Part shown: in pieces, positions 9,241 through 21,475 of the stretch
Layout of the letters: every line of letters starts with the position of its first letter
Numbering within the stretch: position 1 is the stretch's first letter
From: Sporobolomyces roseus
Lineage: Eukaryota; Basidiomycota; Microbotryomycetes; Sporidiobolales; Sporidiobolaceae
Reading direction: 5' to 3'
NCBI GenBank assembly: GCA_016617785.1
Contig: JADILM010000003.1
Coordinates: 1,736,001-1,800,000 of the forward strand
DNA: 64,000 bases
Position numbers and translations under genes: made by a program
The notes under the pieces: generated by a model
What the model was told of the DNA's origin: nothing
The model's input: the letters and a program-made list of their open reading frames with translations, nothing else
Database searches by the model: none

Positions 9241-10941
9241 TCATTCCTCAATTCCCAATTCCTCTAGTACTTCCTCCAACCCGTCCCTCTCCAAAGGGAT
9301 CCAAACCCATTCACCTCCCGCCCCACCCTCTTCTTGCTCATCCTCATCATTAATCCCTTCTACAATTTCCGGTTGCACTGTCGAACTCAACACGACTCCA
9401 TGATCTTTGAATTCTGATAAGAGTCCCGAGACTTGATCTGGATGAGTAGCGATCAATAGGTCCGTCGCTAGATTCTTGAACCTGCAAAAACAAAGATTCG
9501 AACGAAGAGTGTGAGTAGAGAAAGATGCGAGAGGAGGAGAGGGAGGAACGTACGAATTGATAGACATTGCGACGACTGGACTAGATTCACCTTCTTTAGG
9601 TTTCAATTTCAAGTTCCTCTCTTTCGAACGATCCAACATTTCTCCAACTGCGACTTGTTGACGACCCAACAGATTGAACAATCTTTTCGCTCGTTCCGTG
9701 ACTGAAGCGAGGACGTGAATGGTCGATTGTATTTGTGAGGACGCTGAGAGGGAGGAAGCGGCGTTCGAGGGTGGAGGGTAAATGGAGGGTGGGAGGAGAG
9801 AGGACAGGGTTGAGAGACCAAGAGTCTCGGTTCCGTATGGCAGGAGGGTGGGAACGGAGTAATAGATGAAATTGAATGATCGTGAAGCGAGGAGAAGTGA
9901 TGGATCATCTTTCGCTGAGGAAGAGGAGAGCTGAGGAGGTCGAGAAGTGACGAGTGAGGTAGGGAATAGGAAGGGAGCTCGAATGTGATCCATTGACGAG
10001 ATGAGATGGATTGAAGGTTGAGAGGCGAGGAGGGCCAGTAGAGAGAGATGTTTCGAGAGTCGGAGGGAAGGGGAATCGAGAGAATTGATTACGAGGTAGA
10101 TTGGGGGAAACGGAGCGGTGGAAGTGGAAGGGAATGAAGCGATAGAGAGACAGAGTTTGCGTACTCTTGATTCGAGTGCTGAGAGAGGTCGAGCGGCACG
10201 ATAAGTTGAGGTTGATGCGACTGTTTGTGGAGCAGCGGCAGTTTGTCCTCTCTTCTTCCTCGGTGATGCTCTACCACGCTTCTTTGGTGTCGCGACTGGT
10301 TCTTCATCTTGGTCCCTATTTCCTCCATCATGTAACCTGACAATATCTTCGATCGCAGTAACGACATCTGCCATCGCACAACTCGAATCGAATCCATCCA
10401 CCACGACGACGTTCCCCTTTGACCTCGCCTTCTCCGCAAACTCGTTCAAGATCGATCGCTTGCTCCCCAATCCAGTCAATACGAGATTGAAGCCTTGATC
10501 CAATTCCCACATCCACCTCGAATACTTTTCCGTCGCTTTCTCGATTTGACCAAATTGTAATTCCGTCACTGGATCGAAGGAAGGGTGTTCTAAGTTGTCG
10601 AAATGAGAGAGTGCGCGTGTGTAGGACGACAAGGTGAATGCAGGGTCGATAGAGGTGGATAAGAGTGAATCTGTAGTTTTCGAAACTTGAGTAGAGTACA
10701 ACATGTAAGCGTCTCCTGCTGAAGCCGTGACGAACTGCGAGGGTTCGAGATCCTCCTCCTCATCTTCATCTTGACTACGATCCGAGTCTTCATCAGCGTT
10801 GTCGTGTTGAATGGGCTGTCTCTTGCTTCTACGAGTTGAAGGAGCTTCTGAGGTCGCTTTCCGTTTCCCCTTTGATTTGGCTGAAGCGGTAGATGCGGAT
10901 TGATTATTGGCTGCTCTGACTGCTTTACTAGCTCGTGGCAT
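9241..10941 (-). CDS. ORC2: Origin recognition complex subunit 2
   Basis: Exons 10941-9554 and 9481-9241 give 542 residues. The N-terminal 75 residues are basic then acidic and disordered (KSKGKRKATSE, DRSQDEDEEEDLEPS). The ORC2 core starts with GFNLVLTGLGSKRSILNEFA (about 150-170), which matches the family's degenerate P-loop region (YGxGSKR). VVVVDGFDSS, IYLVINSLDSPSL and HLISSMDHIRAPFLF follow at the expected AAA+-like spacing. The C-terminal winged-helix region contains LLIATHPDQVSGLLSEFKDH. A basic insert (TPKKRGRASPRKKRG) interrupts the core at about 215-235. The 72-nt intron 9482-9553 keeps frame and has no stop, so retention would add 24 residues. It binds replication origins as part of ORC in the nucleus. 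Divergent from Pelota with only 84 bp between start codons. Confidence 0.85.
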   Translation of the reverse strand: MPRASKAVRAANNQSASTASAKSKGKRKATSEAPSTRRSKRQPIQHDNADEDSDRSQDEDEEEDLEPSQFVTASAGDAYMLYSTQVSKTTDSLLSTSIDPAFTLSSYTRALSHFDNLEHPSFDPVTELQFGQIEKATEKYSRWMWELDQGFNLVLTGLGSKRSILNEFAEKARSKGNVVVVDGFDSSCAMADVVTAIEDIVRLHDGGNRDQDEEPVATPKKRGRASPRKKRGQTAAAPQTVASTSTYRAARPLSALESRVRKLCLSIASFPSTSTAPFPPIYLVINSLDSPSLRLSKHLSLLALLASQPSIHLISSMDHIRAPFLFPTSLVTSRPPQLSSSSAKDDPSLLLASRSFNFIYYSVPTLLPYGTETLGLSTLSSLLPPSIYPPPSNAASSLSASSQIQSTIHVLASVTERAKRLFNLLGRQQVAVGEMLDRSKERNLKLKPKEGESSPVVAMSINSYVPPSPPLASFSTHTLRSNLCFCRFKNLATDLLIATHPDQVSGLLSEFKDHGVVLSSTVQPEIVEGINDEDEQEEGGAGGEWVWIPLERDGLEEVLEELGIEE

Positions 10942-11025
10942 CGTGTTGTTGGTGAATTGTAGAAGTTAATGAGGGGAAGTCGAACTCCCCTCTCTCTCCC
11001 TCCAACAACTTTGATCTACTTCAAG
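10942..11025. promoter_or_regulatory. Very short divergent promoter of ORC2 and Pelota
   Basis: Only 84 bp separate the two ATGs. The plus strand has a pyrimidine-rich tract (ctctctctccctcc) shortly before the Pelota start. No clear TATA box. Confidence 0.55.
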
Positions 11026-12942
11026 ATGCTCTTGGTCAATCAACATATAGAGAAGGATGGTTCAGGTCACGTCACTCTTAGGCGTACGTTCGATCTTACC
11101 CCCTCTCTTTCATTCCAATTAATCTCATCAAATTCGCTTGCTCTCTTCTCGCTACAGCTCAAGAAGATGAGGATATGTGGCATGCTTACAATCTCATACA
11201 ACAAGGTGACGAAATCAGGGGTTCAGCAGTCAGGTAGAGCTCTCCCTTCTTCCTCTTCCTCTGCTCATTACGTCAAGCTAACCTCGACTCATCCCCATGC
11301 CGATAGACGAGTAACGACAGAATCCTCGACAGGCTCAACATCAAGTCATCGAGTACACCTCAAACTGACTCTCCAAGTCGACAAAGTTATCTACTCTGCC
11401 CTCGCACTCTCTGAACAATCTTCGCAACAACAAGCCGCTTCATCCTCTTCCACTTCGACCTCCGCATCCGGTACCTCCACACCTGCTTCCTCAGCACCCG
11501 CCGTATCCTGCGGTACATCCGGTACTTCGACCCTTCACATCTCCGGACGAGTAACCTCCGAAAACCCTCATGTCAAAAAAGGAGCATTCCACACGTTGGA
11601 TCTCGAAGTAGGGAGAGATTTCTCGATCATCAAAGGGATTGGATCGTGGGACTCTGTAGCGAGGGAGAGAATCAGAGAAATGACGGAACCTGGGAGGGGA
11701 GCGGATGTTGGAGCGATCGTTTGTGGTGAAGGACTGGCGAGTATTTGTGTGATTACGAATCATACGACGATTATTAGACAGAGGATTGATGTACCGGTAC
11801 CAAGGAAACGGAAGGGAGGTGCAACTGCTTTAGGTGCTGATAAGGTAGGTCGAACGTATCTTTCAGGTCCTTTTGCGGGAAATACTGAGAGTCGAAGCCG
11901 ATACTACAGGCTCACTCTCGATATCTACAACAAGTCTACGCCGCAGTGATCCGACATTTCGATTTCGAACAACTCAAGGTTCTCATCATCGCTTCACCTG
12001 GATTCACGAAAGAAGCAGTCTACTCTTTCCTGATCGAAGAAGCTATCGTACGTCAACGATCTCATATCAGCGTCGTGGTGTAGCAGATGCTGATGATGAA
12101 AGGAGGATGTGCAGCGACAAGGGAACAAGAGTATAATCGCTGCAAAATCAAAGTTTTTACTGCTGCATAGTCCGACACATCATGTTCACTCTCTAGCTCA
12201 GATCTTGTCGTCGCCAGAGGTCAGTCGTGCAACGGTTTACAGTCTCTTGCTCCCGAGAAGGAAACTCATGTCAATTTGCCAACTTCTTCTGACAGATCTC
12301 GACTCAACTGAAAGATACCAAATTCGCTCAAGAAGGTCTAATGCTCGAGAAGTACGTCCTCTACCTTCAATTCCCCTCTCCCTCTTCACGTGAGTTCGAG
12401 TCTGACCTATGCTCCCTCGCATCCCTCCTTTTCAAACTACAGATTCTTCAAGATGCTGGAAGACGATCCCTTACGAGCGTGGTACTCCGAGTCTCATGTC
12501 CTGAAAGCCGCCGAACGAGGAGCAATCGGAAAGCTTCTAATCTCGGACGAAATCTTTCGGTACGTTTTCCTATCGTCGCCGAACCCCTCGACTCTAAGCT
12601 GAACCGGTTGGGCTTCTTGACGGTAAACGTAGAGCGCCAAGTGCCGCGAGACGGAAAGTGTTTGTGAAATTGACAGAGGACGTCCGGAGTTATGGGGGTG
12701 AAGTATTAATCTTCTCTTCGATGCATGAATCTGGTCAACGTGCGTCTTTTCCTCTCTTCATCTCGTCCGAATACATGTGCTGATGGCTCGACGATGCGAA
12801 ACGTGCAGAACTGAATCAATTGACGGGAATCGCGGCCATTCTGACTTATCCTTTAGACATTGAGGTGGTGGAGGAAGAAGAGAGGGTCGAGGCGGAAGAG
12901 AAGAAGAGGAAGGAAGATGACGGCGATGAGGAGGACCGGTAG
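11026..12942 (+). CDS. DOM34: Pelota/Dom34 ribosome rescue factor
   Basis: Nine exons (11026-11083, 11158-11233, 11307-11844, 11910-12047, 12103-12219, 12296-12351, 12443-12559, 12633-12739, 12809-12942) give 446 residues. The N-terminal Sm-like domain has [20 protein letters not shown] followed by RRVTTES, the usual Pelota signature. The eRF1-like central domain shows [19 protein letters not shown] and [16 protein letters not shown], and lacks a GGQ motif, as Pelota does. The C-terminal domain has [22 protein letters not shown] followed by [12 protein letters not shown], then an acidic [13 protein letters not shown] tail. It works with Hbs1 and ABCE1 to split stalled ribosomes in no-go/non-stop decay. 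One insert at about residues 110-150 is Ser/Thr/Ala-rich and looks specific to this lineage. The fourth intron ends in aaag rather than c/tag. Confidence 0.93.
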
Positions 12943-13266
12943 CATTGTATCTCGTGTACGAACAACGAGTATCGACTTCCGACGGAGAATTCGATACTCT
13001 TTTCGCCAGATCATCGAAAACTTCGGCTTTGATGACGAGCTCGCTATATCTCTTCCGCTCTCTCGCAAAGATCTACGAGAGCTTTCGACTACCCTACGAG
13101 AGCAGCTGAAGTGATAGCGCGTGAAGCAGTCGAATGTATGCGCACTGTCCCGAAAAGTGGGATTTTCCTGAGGATTGTCTCTGTCTCCTCCTACACTCCT
13201 ACTTTCACCGGAAACCTCACGTATCGACTCAGCTAAGCCATATCTATCAGCTGATAGACAGAAGCG
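12943..13266. other. Intergenic, Pelota 3' end to SNF2 start
   Basis: Holds the Pelota 3'UTR and the SNF2 leader. Frames here are short and inconsistent. Nothing else recognised. Confidence 0.5.
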
Positions 13267-16200
13267 ATGGGAAACAGCTTTTCTCGAACCCTGTCGATTC
13301 TCAATCCGACTCTCAGGCCTTCAACTCCAGAGACGACACCTCAAGCTTCAGAACCCGACCAGGTGCAAGAGAGTAAGCATACAGAGGTAGAGAGTGCAGG
13401 GGGAGAAAGACAGGGAGCGGGTTCAGTTGGAAAATGGCGAGACAATGTACTTCATCTCGATGAGTGGGATGATGAGGAGGTCAAAATCAAGGTCGAGGAC
13501 GACGATAGTGAAATGGAGATCATGGAGCTGGACGAACACAAGAGGAGGAAGGAAATCAGGGAAGGGAAGAAACGTGTAGTCGACCAAAACGAAGAAGTTT
13601 TCGCAAGGAATCAGGTGTGCTTCCTCTGTTCAATCGCACGATGTTCCGTCGAAATTGAACTTCGAAACGATACCTTCTCGACAGTACGCTCCGTCGCCCG
13701 CTGTCACTTCGAAGCCGACTACCTCGAACTTCAATTCTCAACTCCCAACTCCGAATCGAGCTCGCAATTCTTCGAGATCCTCGACAACTAGTTCGATCGT
13801 TCCATAAAGCTCGCCTTCCAGTCCTTCCGCACCTACGCCAGCGCGCTACATCACTCCCGAGTTCCCTTTCCCATCTCCTCCCGCTTCACCCGCTCCTCTC
13901 CCTGCTCAAACTCCGTTTCCCCTCGAGAATCTCACTCCCGTCGGCACCATCATCCTCGAGAACATCAAGCTATTCGCTGGCTATGACGGAGGAATCGCAG
14001 AAGACGGATGGATCCCTTTCTCGAGAGACCTCCTTGTTCCTATCTCTATCGACGACACTTCAGACTCGGAGGAAAGCGATGCCCCTTCTATATCATCTTC
14101 GCGGATCGGCAAGAAACGAGGACGAGGTGCGGAAGGACGTTCAGCAGTTTCGAAGAAGAAAGCAAAGGTCGTCGACGACAAACTCCTCGATAAGCTTATC
14201 ACGTGCTCAGAAACCTCGACTTTGCGCGCCACCGTCAAGCTTATCGGATTCCACGCCGTCCTTCGCATCTACCTCATCCCCGAGGATCTACCAGAGCGAA
14301 TCCAGCTCGCTGAAACGAAGAATGGAAAACTCGAACGTCCTCGAGCCTTGATTTCGGTCCTTTCTTCAGTCCGACGCAACCAATTCGAATGGGATGGGCA
14401 AATGCAGAAGGGAGCGGTCACGATGTTTATGGAGGAATCCGACACTCGCTCGTTACTCGAAATCTTTCAGCAAGTCGAAAGACCATGCCAGGATGCGTTT
14501 GACAAGTTGGAAGCGTCGGAGGAGATCAAGGCTAGATTAGAGAAAGCTGTTACGGGTCAGTCGGACAAGGTCAAGACCAAGCTGTACCTTTATCAACAGG
14601 TCAGTCTCGAGTGTCCTCGTACTTTCGCTCTCGAGCTGATCGTTTGAAGTCCGTTCTCAGGCTTCGGTCGCCAAGATGCTCGCACGAGAGCTAGCTCCTC
14701 AACACGTCGTCTCCCCTTTCTTCCTCCCTCGAACCAGTCTCACCGACCCTTCGAAACAAGTCTACGTTTCGCTTCAAAGCGGTCAGGTTGTCAAATCGCC
14801 ACCTCGTCTAATCGAACCGAAAGGAGGTATCCTCGCCGAGAATATGGGAGACGGCAAATCGTTGATCGTCCTCGCCCTCGTCGTATCGACTCTCCGCGAA
14901 CTCCCCTCGCTCGATGGAACAAGCATCTACAAAGATGGAACACCTTCCGATAGGTCCCCCGTCTTGCTCACTCGAGAATCAATCGATTTCCCGTTCGCGA
15001 CTGAACAAGAAGATCGACGTCGCACTCGAGCTCGCCGAATCGAAGCAGTCCTAAACGTGCCGATGACTCCAAAGGAGGAGAGGGAGAACGCACGAGGTCT
15101 CGCCGCGCAAGCACAGCTCGACTTGGAGGACTCGCAACATCACCCTCCTCTCCCGTCTCTTCGCAACCTCATGATCAATCATCTTCGTACTACCCGTAAC
15201 CTGTCTCGTCGCGATGAGGAGATAATCAGGAGGCACAACGAGACCCACAGCAAACAGCTCGACTTGGAGGCGATCAGATCCTCTTCCCCCTTCTACCGAA
15301 CTTTCGCTCCTCCACAACAGCTCAGATCTCGCCAAGGAGCTCAGTGGGCCACCGACCAATTCAACCCGAAATCTGTGGCAAGCTACGCGACCGCCGCAGA
15401 AAAGCGACGTGCCGCTCTCGCAAGTCCGTTCTCTATCATCGAAATCCACGTGACATCCGCCACCCTCGTTGTCGTTCCGGATGTTCTGATCAAACAGTGG
15501 CTGAAGGAAATCGGAACTCATCTCGAAGCCGATTCGCTCGAATACCTCGTGCTCGAGACCGGAGACAAGATTCCTTCGGCAGAGCAATTCGCGAAGTACG
15601 ATCTGGTGCTCATGTCTAGCACTAGATTCAGTAGAATCGCAAGCGCGGCCAAAAGCTCGAGAGGAGGGAGCGGAAGGGAAGACCTCAAGAAATTCAAGCT
15701 CGTACACTGGAAACGCTTGGTCGTCGATGAAGGACACGTCCTTGGAACAGAGGGAATATCGGATACAAAGACTCTAGCGGAAGAGGTGAGCGTTTCTGAC
15801 TTCTCTGTTCGAAACAAGACTAATCCTGACCCACTCCTCAGATACGGTGCGAAAGTCGCTGGGTGATCTCCGGAACCCCGACTACCAACCTACGAGGCGA
15901 CGCAAATGATACGACTCCGCCCTCAACAGCTTCGCTCTTCGGTGGAGACGGATCTGACTATTACGGACTTGGTCGACTCTGCGCGAACTATCTTCGTCAC
16001 CCTGCCTTCCCTTCCCCAAAGTCTTTCACTCAACTCGTCACTTCCGGCATCGAACGTCCGAGTCGCATCGCTGGCGTCCTCAATCAGTCCGTCGTTCGTC
16101 ACAGGTCGGATCTTATCAACCAGTATCGAACTTTACCGGAACTCACCATCAACCCTGTCTTCATCGAGCTGGAGGAGGCCGAGAGGAAGATGTACAACGC

Positions 16201-17785
16201 TCTGTGCGCACTTTTCGCCGCAAACTCGATCACCTCCCAAAGAAACGACAAGGAGTACTTCTTTCACGAGTTGCAAACGGGACGACTCGCGGAATTCACC
16301 ACAAACTTGGCCGCTTCTTCGACTTTCTACACTTCCTCGGACAGTCAAGATCTCCTTCGACATCATATCGCAGAATCGAAACGTCAGCTGAAATCTGCTT
16401 CTTCGGTCAATTGGTCACCCGAGGATAGAGCAGATTTGTGGAAAGTGGTCGCAGTGATTGAGGAGGCTTTACGAGATGTCGAGCTGGGTCTTATCGCAGC
16501 AGAGTTATCGGTCGCAGTCGAAGTCAAGGGTATTGATGAGGAGATTGTCGAGACATTTGGAGGGTTAAGAGCAGCGCCAACTCAAAGCGGGAAGGACGGG
16601 ACTCGTGTACTACTCTCTACTCGTCAACTCGTCCGCCTTAGGAGGAGCGTCAACGAACTTTGCCGAGAGGACGTCAAGAATTGGGACGATCATGAGGATT
16701 TGATTGAACAGCTCATCACAAAGGAGGAGAAACGACAGCATTTGGAGGAGAATGGCGGAAAAGCGATGGTCAAATCGAATGCTAAGAAACGCTCAAAAGT
16801 GGTCTCTTCAATCGTCGCTCTTCCTGACAGCTCTCCTCTCCTTCGTATCGAGCTTATACGCACAACCTCGGGCAAAATCAACCACATCCTCTCAGAATTT
16901 GGACGCTATCCAGACGACAAATTCATTGTCTTCTCCTCTTCCCTACCAGATCTGCTCTTCGCGAACCTTTCCGAGGTCCTCGATCTCTTCGGATTCTCTC
17001 ACGACATCCTCACCGGCAAGTACAAAGGTAGTGGAACCGATGGAGGATCAAAGGTACAACACTTCAACTCGACGTCGGTTCAAGAATGTAAAGCTATTCT
17101 CGTCGACGCAGAGAAGGGTGGTCGAGGTGTTCATCTCACTGCAGCGTCAAGGATCATCATGCTTGAGCCCGTGAGTCCCACGTATCCATTTCTTCCCATT
17201 CTCCGCTTCTCTCCCTGATTCGCTCCGCTTATCTCTCATAGATCTGGAAACCCGGTGCGTCTACCTTGCATCTCGCTTTCGAGTGTGTCGTGAAGTAATA
17301 GGTCACTGACTGCGATGCGTGAGTGTCACAGATCTCGAAGTACAGGCGACTAAACGAGCTCATCGTTTAGGGTGAGATTCTGCTTCCTTACTTGGACGGT
17401 TTTCCAGCTCAGCGCTGATACTCGCTTGTCTGCGAATATCTAGTCAAACGAAACCTGTCGATGTGCAGATCTTGATCGTCACGAACACTTACGAACACAA
17501 GTTGTTCGAACGTCGTCAAAAGATCGCTCCCAAAGGTGAGAGCAAACTATATTCAAAACCTTCTCTGTCAATCCTGACTCAGACTTCTCTCCTGACGCAA
17601 CAGAATTCACAACGTCGACGAAAGTCCCTCATGAAGATTCCGCTTTGAAGGAGGTTCTCCAGTCAGCTGAATACCTCCCTCGACGAGAAGAAGAATCCGC
17701 CGATCCAGCTTCCCTTGCTGGCTCTCCCCACTTCCTCTTCCCTCGAGTCAACGACGACAACGACGACGCAATGATAGTGGACTGA
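13267..17785 (+). CDS. SNF2-family ATPase with degenerate motif I, carrying an in-frame stop in the simplest model
   Basis: Simplest exons 13267-13614, 13685-14599, 14661-15785, 15842-17170, 17242-17254, 17332-17371, 17444-17535 and 17604-17785. Helicase lobe 1 has motif I GGILAENMGDGKS (about 476-488, usually DEMGLGKT), motif Ia LVVVPDVLIKQW, motif II DEGH (about 776-779, usually DEAH/DEGH) and motif III WVISGTPTTN. Lobe 2 shows KFIVFSSSLPDLL, GGRGVHLTAASRII and motif VI QATKRAHRLGQ (about 1248-1258). It is built like RAD5/SH-PRH-type SNF2 proteins, but I see no RING finger. The C-terminus is acidic. In this model exon 2 meets TAA at 13805-13807, inside a Ser/Pro-rich linker that otherwise stays open. 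A longer intron 13617-13809 (gt|gtgctt to aaag|c) avoids the stop and gives about 1306 residues. The 13-nt exon is supported by the IWKP-DLEVQ join. Confidence 0.75.
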
Positions 17786-18164
17786 GGATTGGGGAACGAC
17801 AGAATAGACCGGTTGCCGCTTTGCGAAATTTCTGCTTGTTCAGTTTTTTGATTTTTTCGCTTGTTGTCGATAGTTTCTCTACGCAAAAGAAATAGTACCT
17901 TCTCCGACAAGCGCACCTAGAGCGGCTTTGCGAGATTTCGCGAAATAACTCTCGAAATATTTTGGGAGGGAGAGCGATCCCTCTCTCACTAAGACTCCCG
18001 ACCACACAGAGCTATTCCGAGACCACCAATATAGCTCTCAAGGCTCTCACCTACCCTGACCCAGCGCTGCTCAACTATTAGCTCGACAGCGACTTCACCT
18101 TTTCATCAATTTCAAAGGGCAATTCTCCCCTACCTCCTTCCTCACGCCTCAAGTCTAGTACAAG
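17786..18164. other. Intergenic, SNF2 3' end and transportin promoter
   Basis: No supported gene. Pyrimidine-rich stretches precede the transportin ATG at 18165. Confidence 0.5.
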
Positions 18165-21100
18165 ATGGCATGGCAGCCACAGCCACAAGGGCTAGAGGAG
18201 CTCCTGGCATGCTTGAGGAACTCTGGAAGTCCGGATACTAAAGTTCAAGAAAGTATCAACGAGGTCAGTCTCTCTAGCTCTCTACGCCTCACCGGCTACT
18301 TCTCGAGTGCTGTAGAAAGATTGCTGACATGGTAAATCTATGCTCTCTACAGCGACTTGAGTCGTTCAACAAGATCCCCGACTACAACTCCTACTTGACC
18401 TACATTCTCACTCAGCTCCCTTCCGAAGATGTCACTGTACGATCCATGGCCGGTCTCCTACTCAAGAACAACATCAAGATGAGATTGAACGAGTTCAACC
18501 CGGAGGTAATCGCTTACGTCAAGAGTCACATCTTTACAGCGATTGGAGATTCAACTTCAATGATCCGAAACACCTGTTCGACCGTCATTGATACACTGTT
18601 GATTGAGATGGGACCGGAGAACTGGACGGAAGCGTTGAGCAAGTTGATGGAGTTGTTAGACTCGAATGATCAAACGGCTCAAGAGGTACAGAGACACTTT
18701 TCGCTCGTTTCCCCTAGTTCGCCCTCATTAACGAGGAATCTCGATAGGGAGCATTCTCGGCACTCGACAAACTCTGTCAAGATATCCCGAAGAAATTAGA
18801 ACAGCTCGAAGTGAATGGACAGCGACCGCTCGACTTCATGATTCCCAAATTCCTCGCTCACATCGATTCCCCTTATCCCAAAATCCGTGCCCACACTCTC
18901 AGCTGTGTGATTCAATTCATCTCTCCCGACAACAACGCCTTGACCACTCTCCACCTCGAACCCTTCATCGTCGGTCTATTCAAACACGCTTCAGACGATT
19001 CGACCGAAGTGCGAAAGATCGTTTGTCAAGCACTCGTACAACTCCTCGCGACTCGACCCGACGTCCTCATTCCTCACCTCCCGAACGTTGTCGAATTCAT
19101 GCTCTACTCGACCCAGGCATCCGAAGATGAAGATGTCGCTCTCGAAGCTTGCGAGTTCTGGCTGACTTTCGCAGAGGATCCCGAACTAGTCAATCAACTT
19201 CGACCTTTCCTTCCCAAAGTCATCCCAGTCCTCCTTCAATGCATGGTCTACTCGGAAGACGACATCTTGATCCTCGATACCGAAGAAGACGACGCTGCAG
19301 TACCTGACAAGGCTTCCGATATCAAACCTCATTTACTCTCTTCGAAGGCTCACGTCGCTGAAAGAGAAGAAGATCCTTCAAACCCTTCAAACGGAAACGG
19401 AGGAGGAGGAGCGTCACGGAGTCGAGCAGATGGAGGAGATTCAGATGAGGAAGAGGAAGACGAAGATGATTACGATGAAGAGGATGATGAGACCTATACA
19501 GAATGGAACCTTCGAAAGTGCTCAGCGGCAGCATTGGACGTCATGGCGGTTGCGTTCGAGGCGGAAATGTTGGAAGTTCTCTTACCTTACCTCAAGGAGA
19601 AACTCTTTTCGTCGGATTGGTTGGATGTCGAGTCTGGCGTGCTCGCACTCGGTGCTATCGCAGAGGGTAAGCAGGATTTACTTTCCGAGTTGTAGTCGAT
19701 CAGTACTGATATCCCTTCGTTTCGTAGGTTGCATCACCGGTATCGAACCTCACCTCCCTATCCTCATGAACTTCCTCATCGGTGCTCTCGCACACCCGAA
19801 ACCTCTCGTTCGATCAATCGCATGCTGGACAATAGGTCGATATTCGAGTTGGACAATCAAGGAAGATGCGACTGCCGAACACAAGCAACAATTCTTCGTT
19901 CCTGCTATGGAAGGTGTACGTACAGCCTCTTTCTCTACCGGGTCATTGATACTGATAGGCATTCGACCTTGTATGTAGCTTCTGAAAATGTGTCTCGACA
20001 ACAACAAGCGAGTTCAAGAAGCGGGTTGTTCAGCATTCGCAACTCTCGAAGAAGAAGCAGGACCCGAACTCGAACCTTTCCTCGGATCGGTTCTCGGTAA
20101 CCTCGTCTACGCCTTCCAGAAGTACCAACAGAAGAACTTGCTCATCCTCTATGACGCTATCGGAACTCTCGCCGATGCTGTCGGATCTACCCTCAACAAC
20201 CCAGCTTACATCGATGTTCTGATGCCTCCACTCATTCAGAAGTGGTCGAAACTGAGTGACGAAGATCCCGACCTTATTCCTTTACTCGAGGTAAGTCTCC
20301 AGTTCCCTTCGCTCGAAGTTCCCTGCTGACTCTCCTTTCACCTTTTCTCTCAGTGTTTGTCTTCGGTCGTTATCGCCATCGGACCTGGATTCGCCAACTA
20401 CGCTCAACCAGTGTTCGAACGATGCATTCAAATCGTCAAATCCTCCCTCATCGCTTTCCAACAGTACCAACAAGATCCGATCAACTACGATGAACCCGAC
20501 AAGACTTTCCTCATCGTCTCGCTCGACTTGCTCTCTGGTTTGACGCAAGGTCTCAACGTCGCTATCACTCAATTGTACTCTGCCAGCGATCCTCCAGTAC
20601 TGACCCTTCTCGCTCACTGCCTCCAAGTAAGTTTAGTCTTTCTTTCCGAACGATACCTCGAGACTGACTCTGACTCTCGGCGTTTCGTAGCACCCCGATG
20701 CGCCAGTCCGACAGTCCTCTTACGCCTTACTCGGAGATACAGCGATTTCCTGCTTCTCAATTCTCAAACCACTCCTCTCCCAATTCATGCCAGTCCTCAT
20801 CTCTCACATCGAAGTCGAACCTCGATTAGCCGAAGTTTCAGTCTGCAACAACGCGGCGTGGGCAGCGGGAGAGATCGCTCTTCAAGCGGGAGGAGATATG
20901 GAACAATACGTTACACCACTCATGGAGCGACTTGTACCCGTCCTGTTATCGGCAAAGGCAGCGAGGAGTCTGACAGAGAACTCGGCGGTGACTATCGGAA
21001 GGTTGGCGCTCGTTTGCCCGAGTGCCGTCGCTCCTCATCTTCAGGTGTTCGTTTCTGCATGGTACGCTCTTCTCCTCCTCTCGTATTCTGTTCAGCGCTG

Positions 21101-21475
21101 ATGTAGCTCATATTTGATCACTCGCAGGTGTCAAGCTCTTGCCGATATCAAAGACAACGACGAGAAGGATTCTGCTTTCCGAGGTATTTGTTCAGCGATT
21201 CAAGCGAACCCGAACGGAATCTCGACCGCGTTCGGTTACTTCCTCAACGCGGTAGCTCGATGGAACAGACCGTCAGAACAACTCAACGATATGTTCCGAA
21301 CAGTACGTCCCTTTCTCTCTAGTGTTGTCTCGAGTCGAAGTTAAACTTGTTCTTTCCTCTGGTTTAGATTCTCGTTGCGTTCAAGGGAATGTCAGAAGGA
21401 CCTGCGTGGGATGCTCAACTAGCTCACCTGCCACCAGTAATCGTTACTCGTCTTCGGGATCGATACGGAGTCTAA
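18165..21475 (+). CDS. KAP104: Transportin / karyopherin beta-2 (Kap104)
   Basis: Nine exons (18165-18263, 18353-18685, 18748-19666, 19728-19915, 19979-20290, 20354-20626, 20691-21061, 21128-21302, 21368-21475) give 925 residues, close to the family norm of about 900-920. It opens [20 protein letters not shown] and continues with HEAT repeats such as NYLTYILT-like helices, [20 protein letters not shown] and [13 protein letters not shown]. The acidic H8 loop is clear: [15 protein letters not shown], then a Gly/Ser spacer and a run of Asp/Glu to about residue 420, ending at the conserved [15 protein letters not shown]. The last exon ends with [16 protein letters not shown]. It imports PY-NLS cargo such as mRNA-binding proteins through the nuclear pore in a Ran-dependent way. 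Confidence 0.95.
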
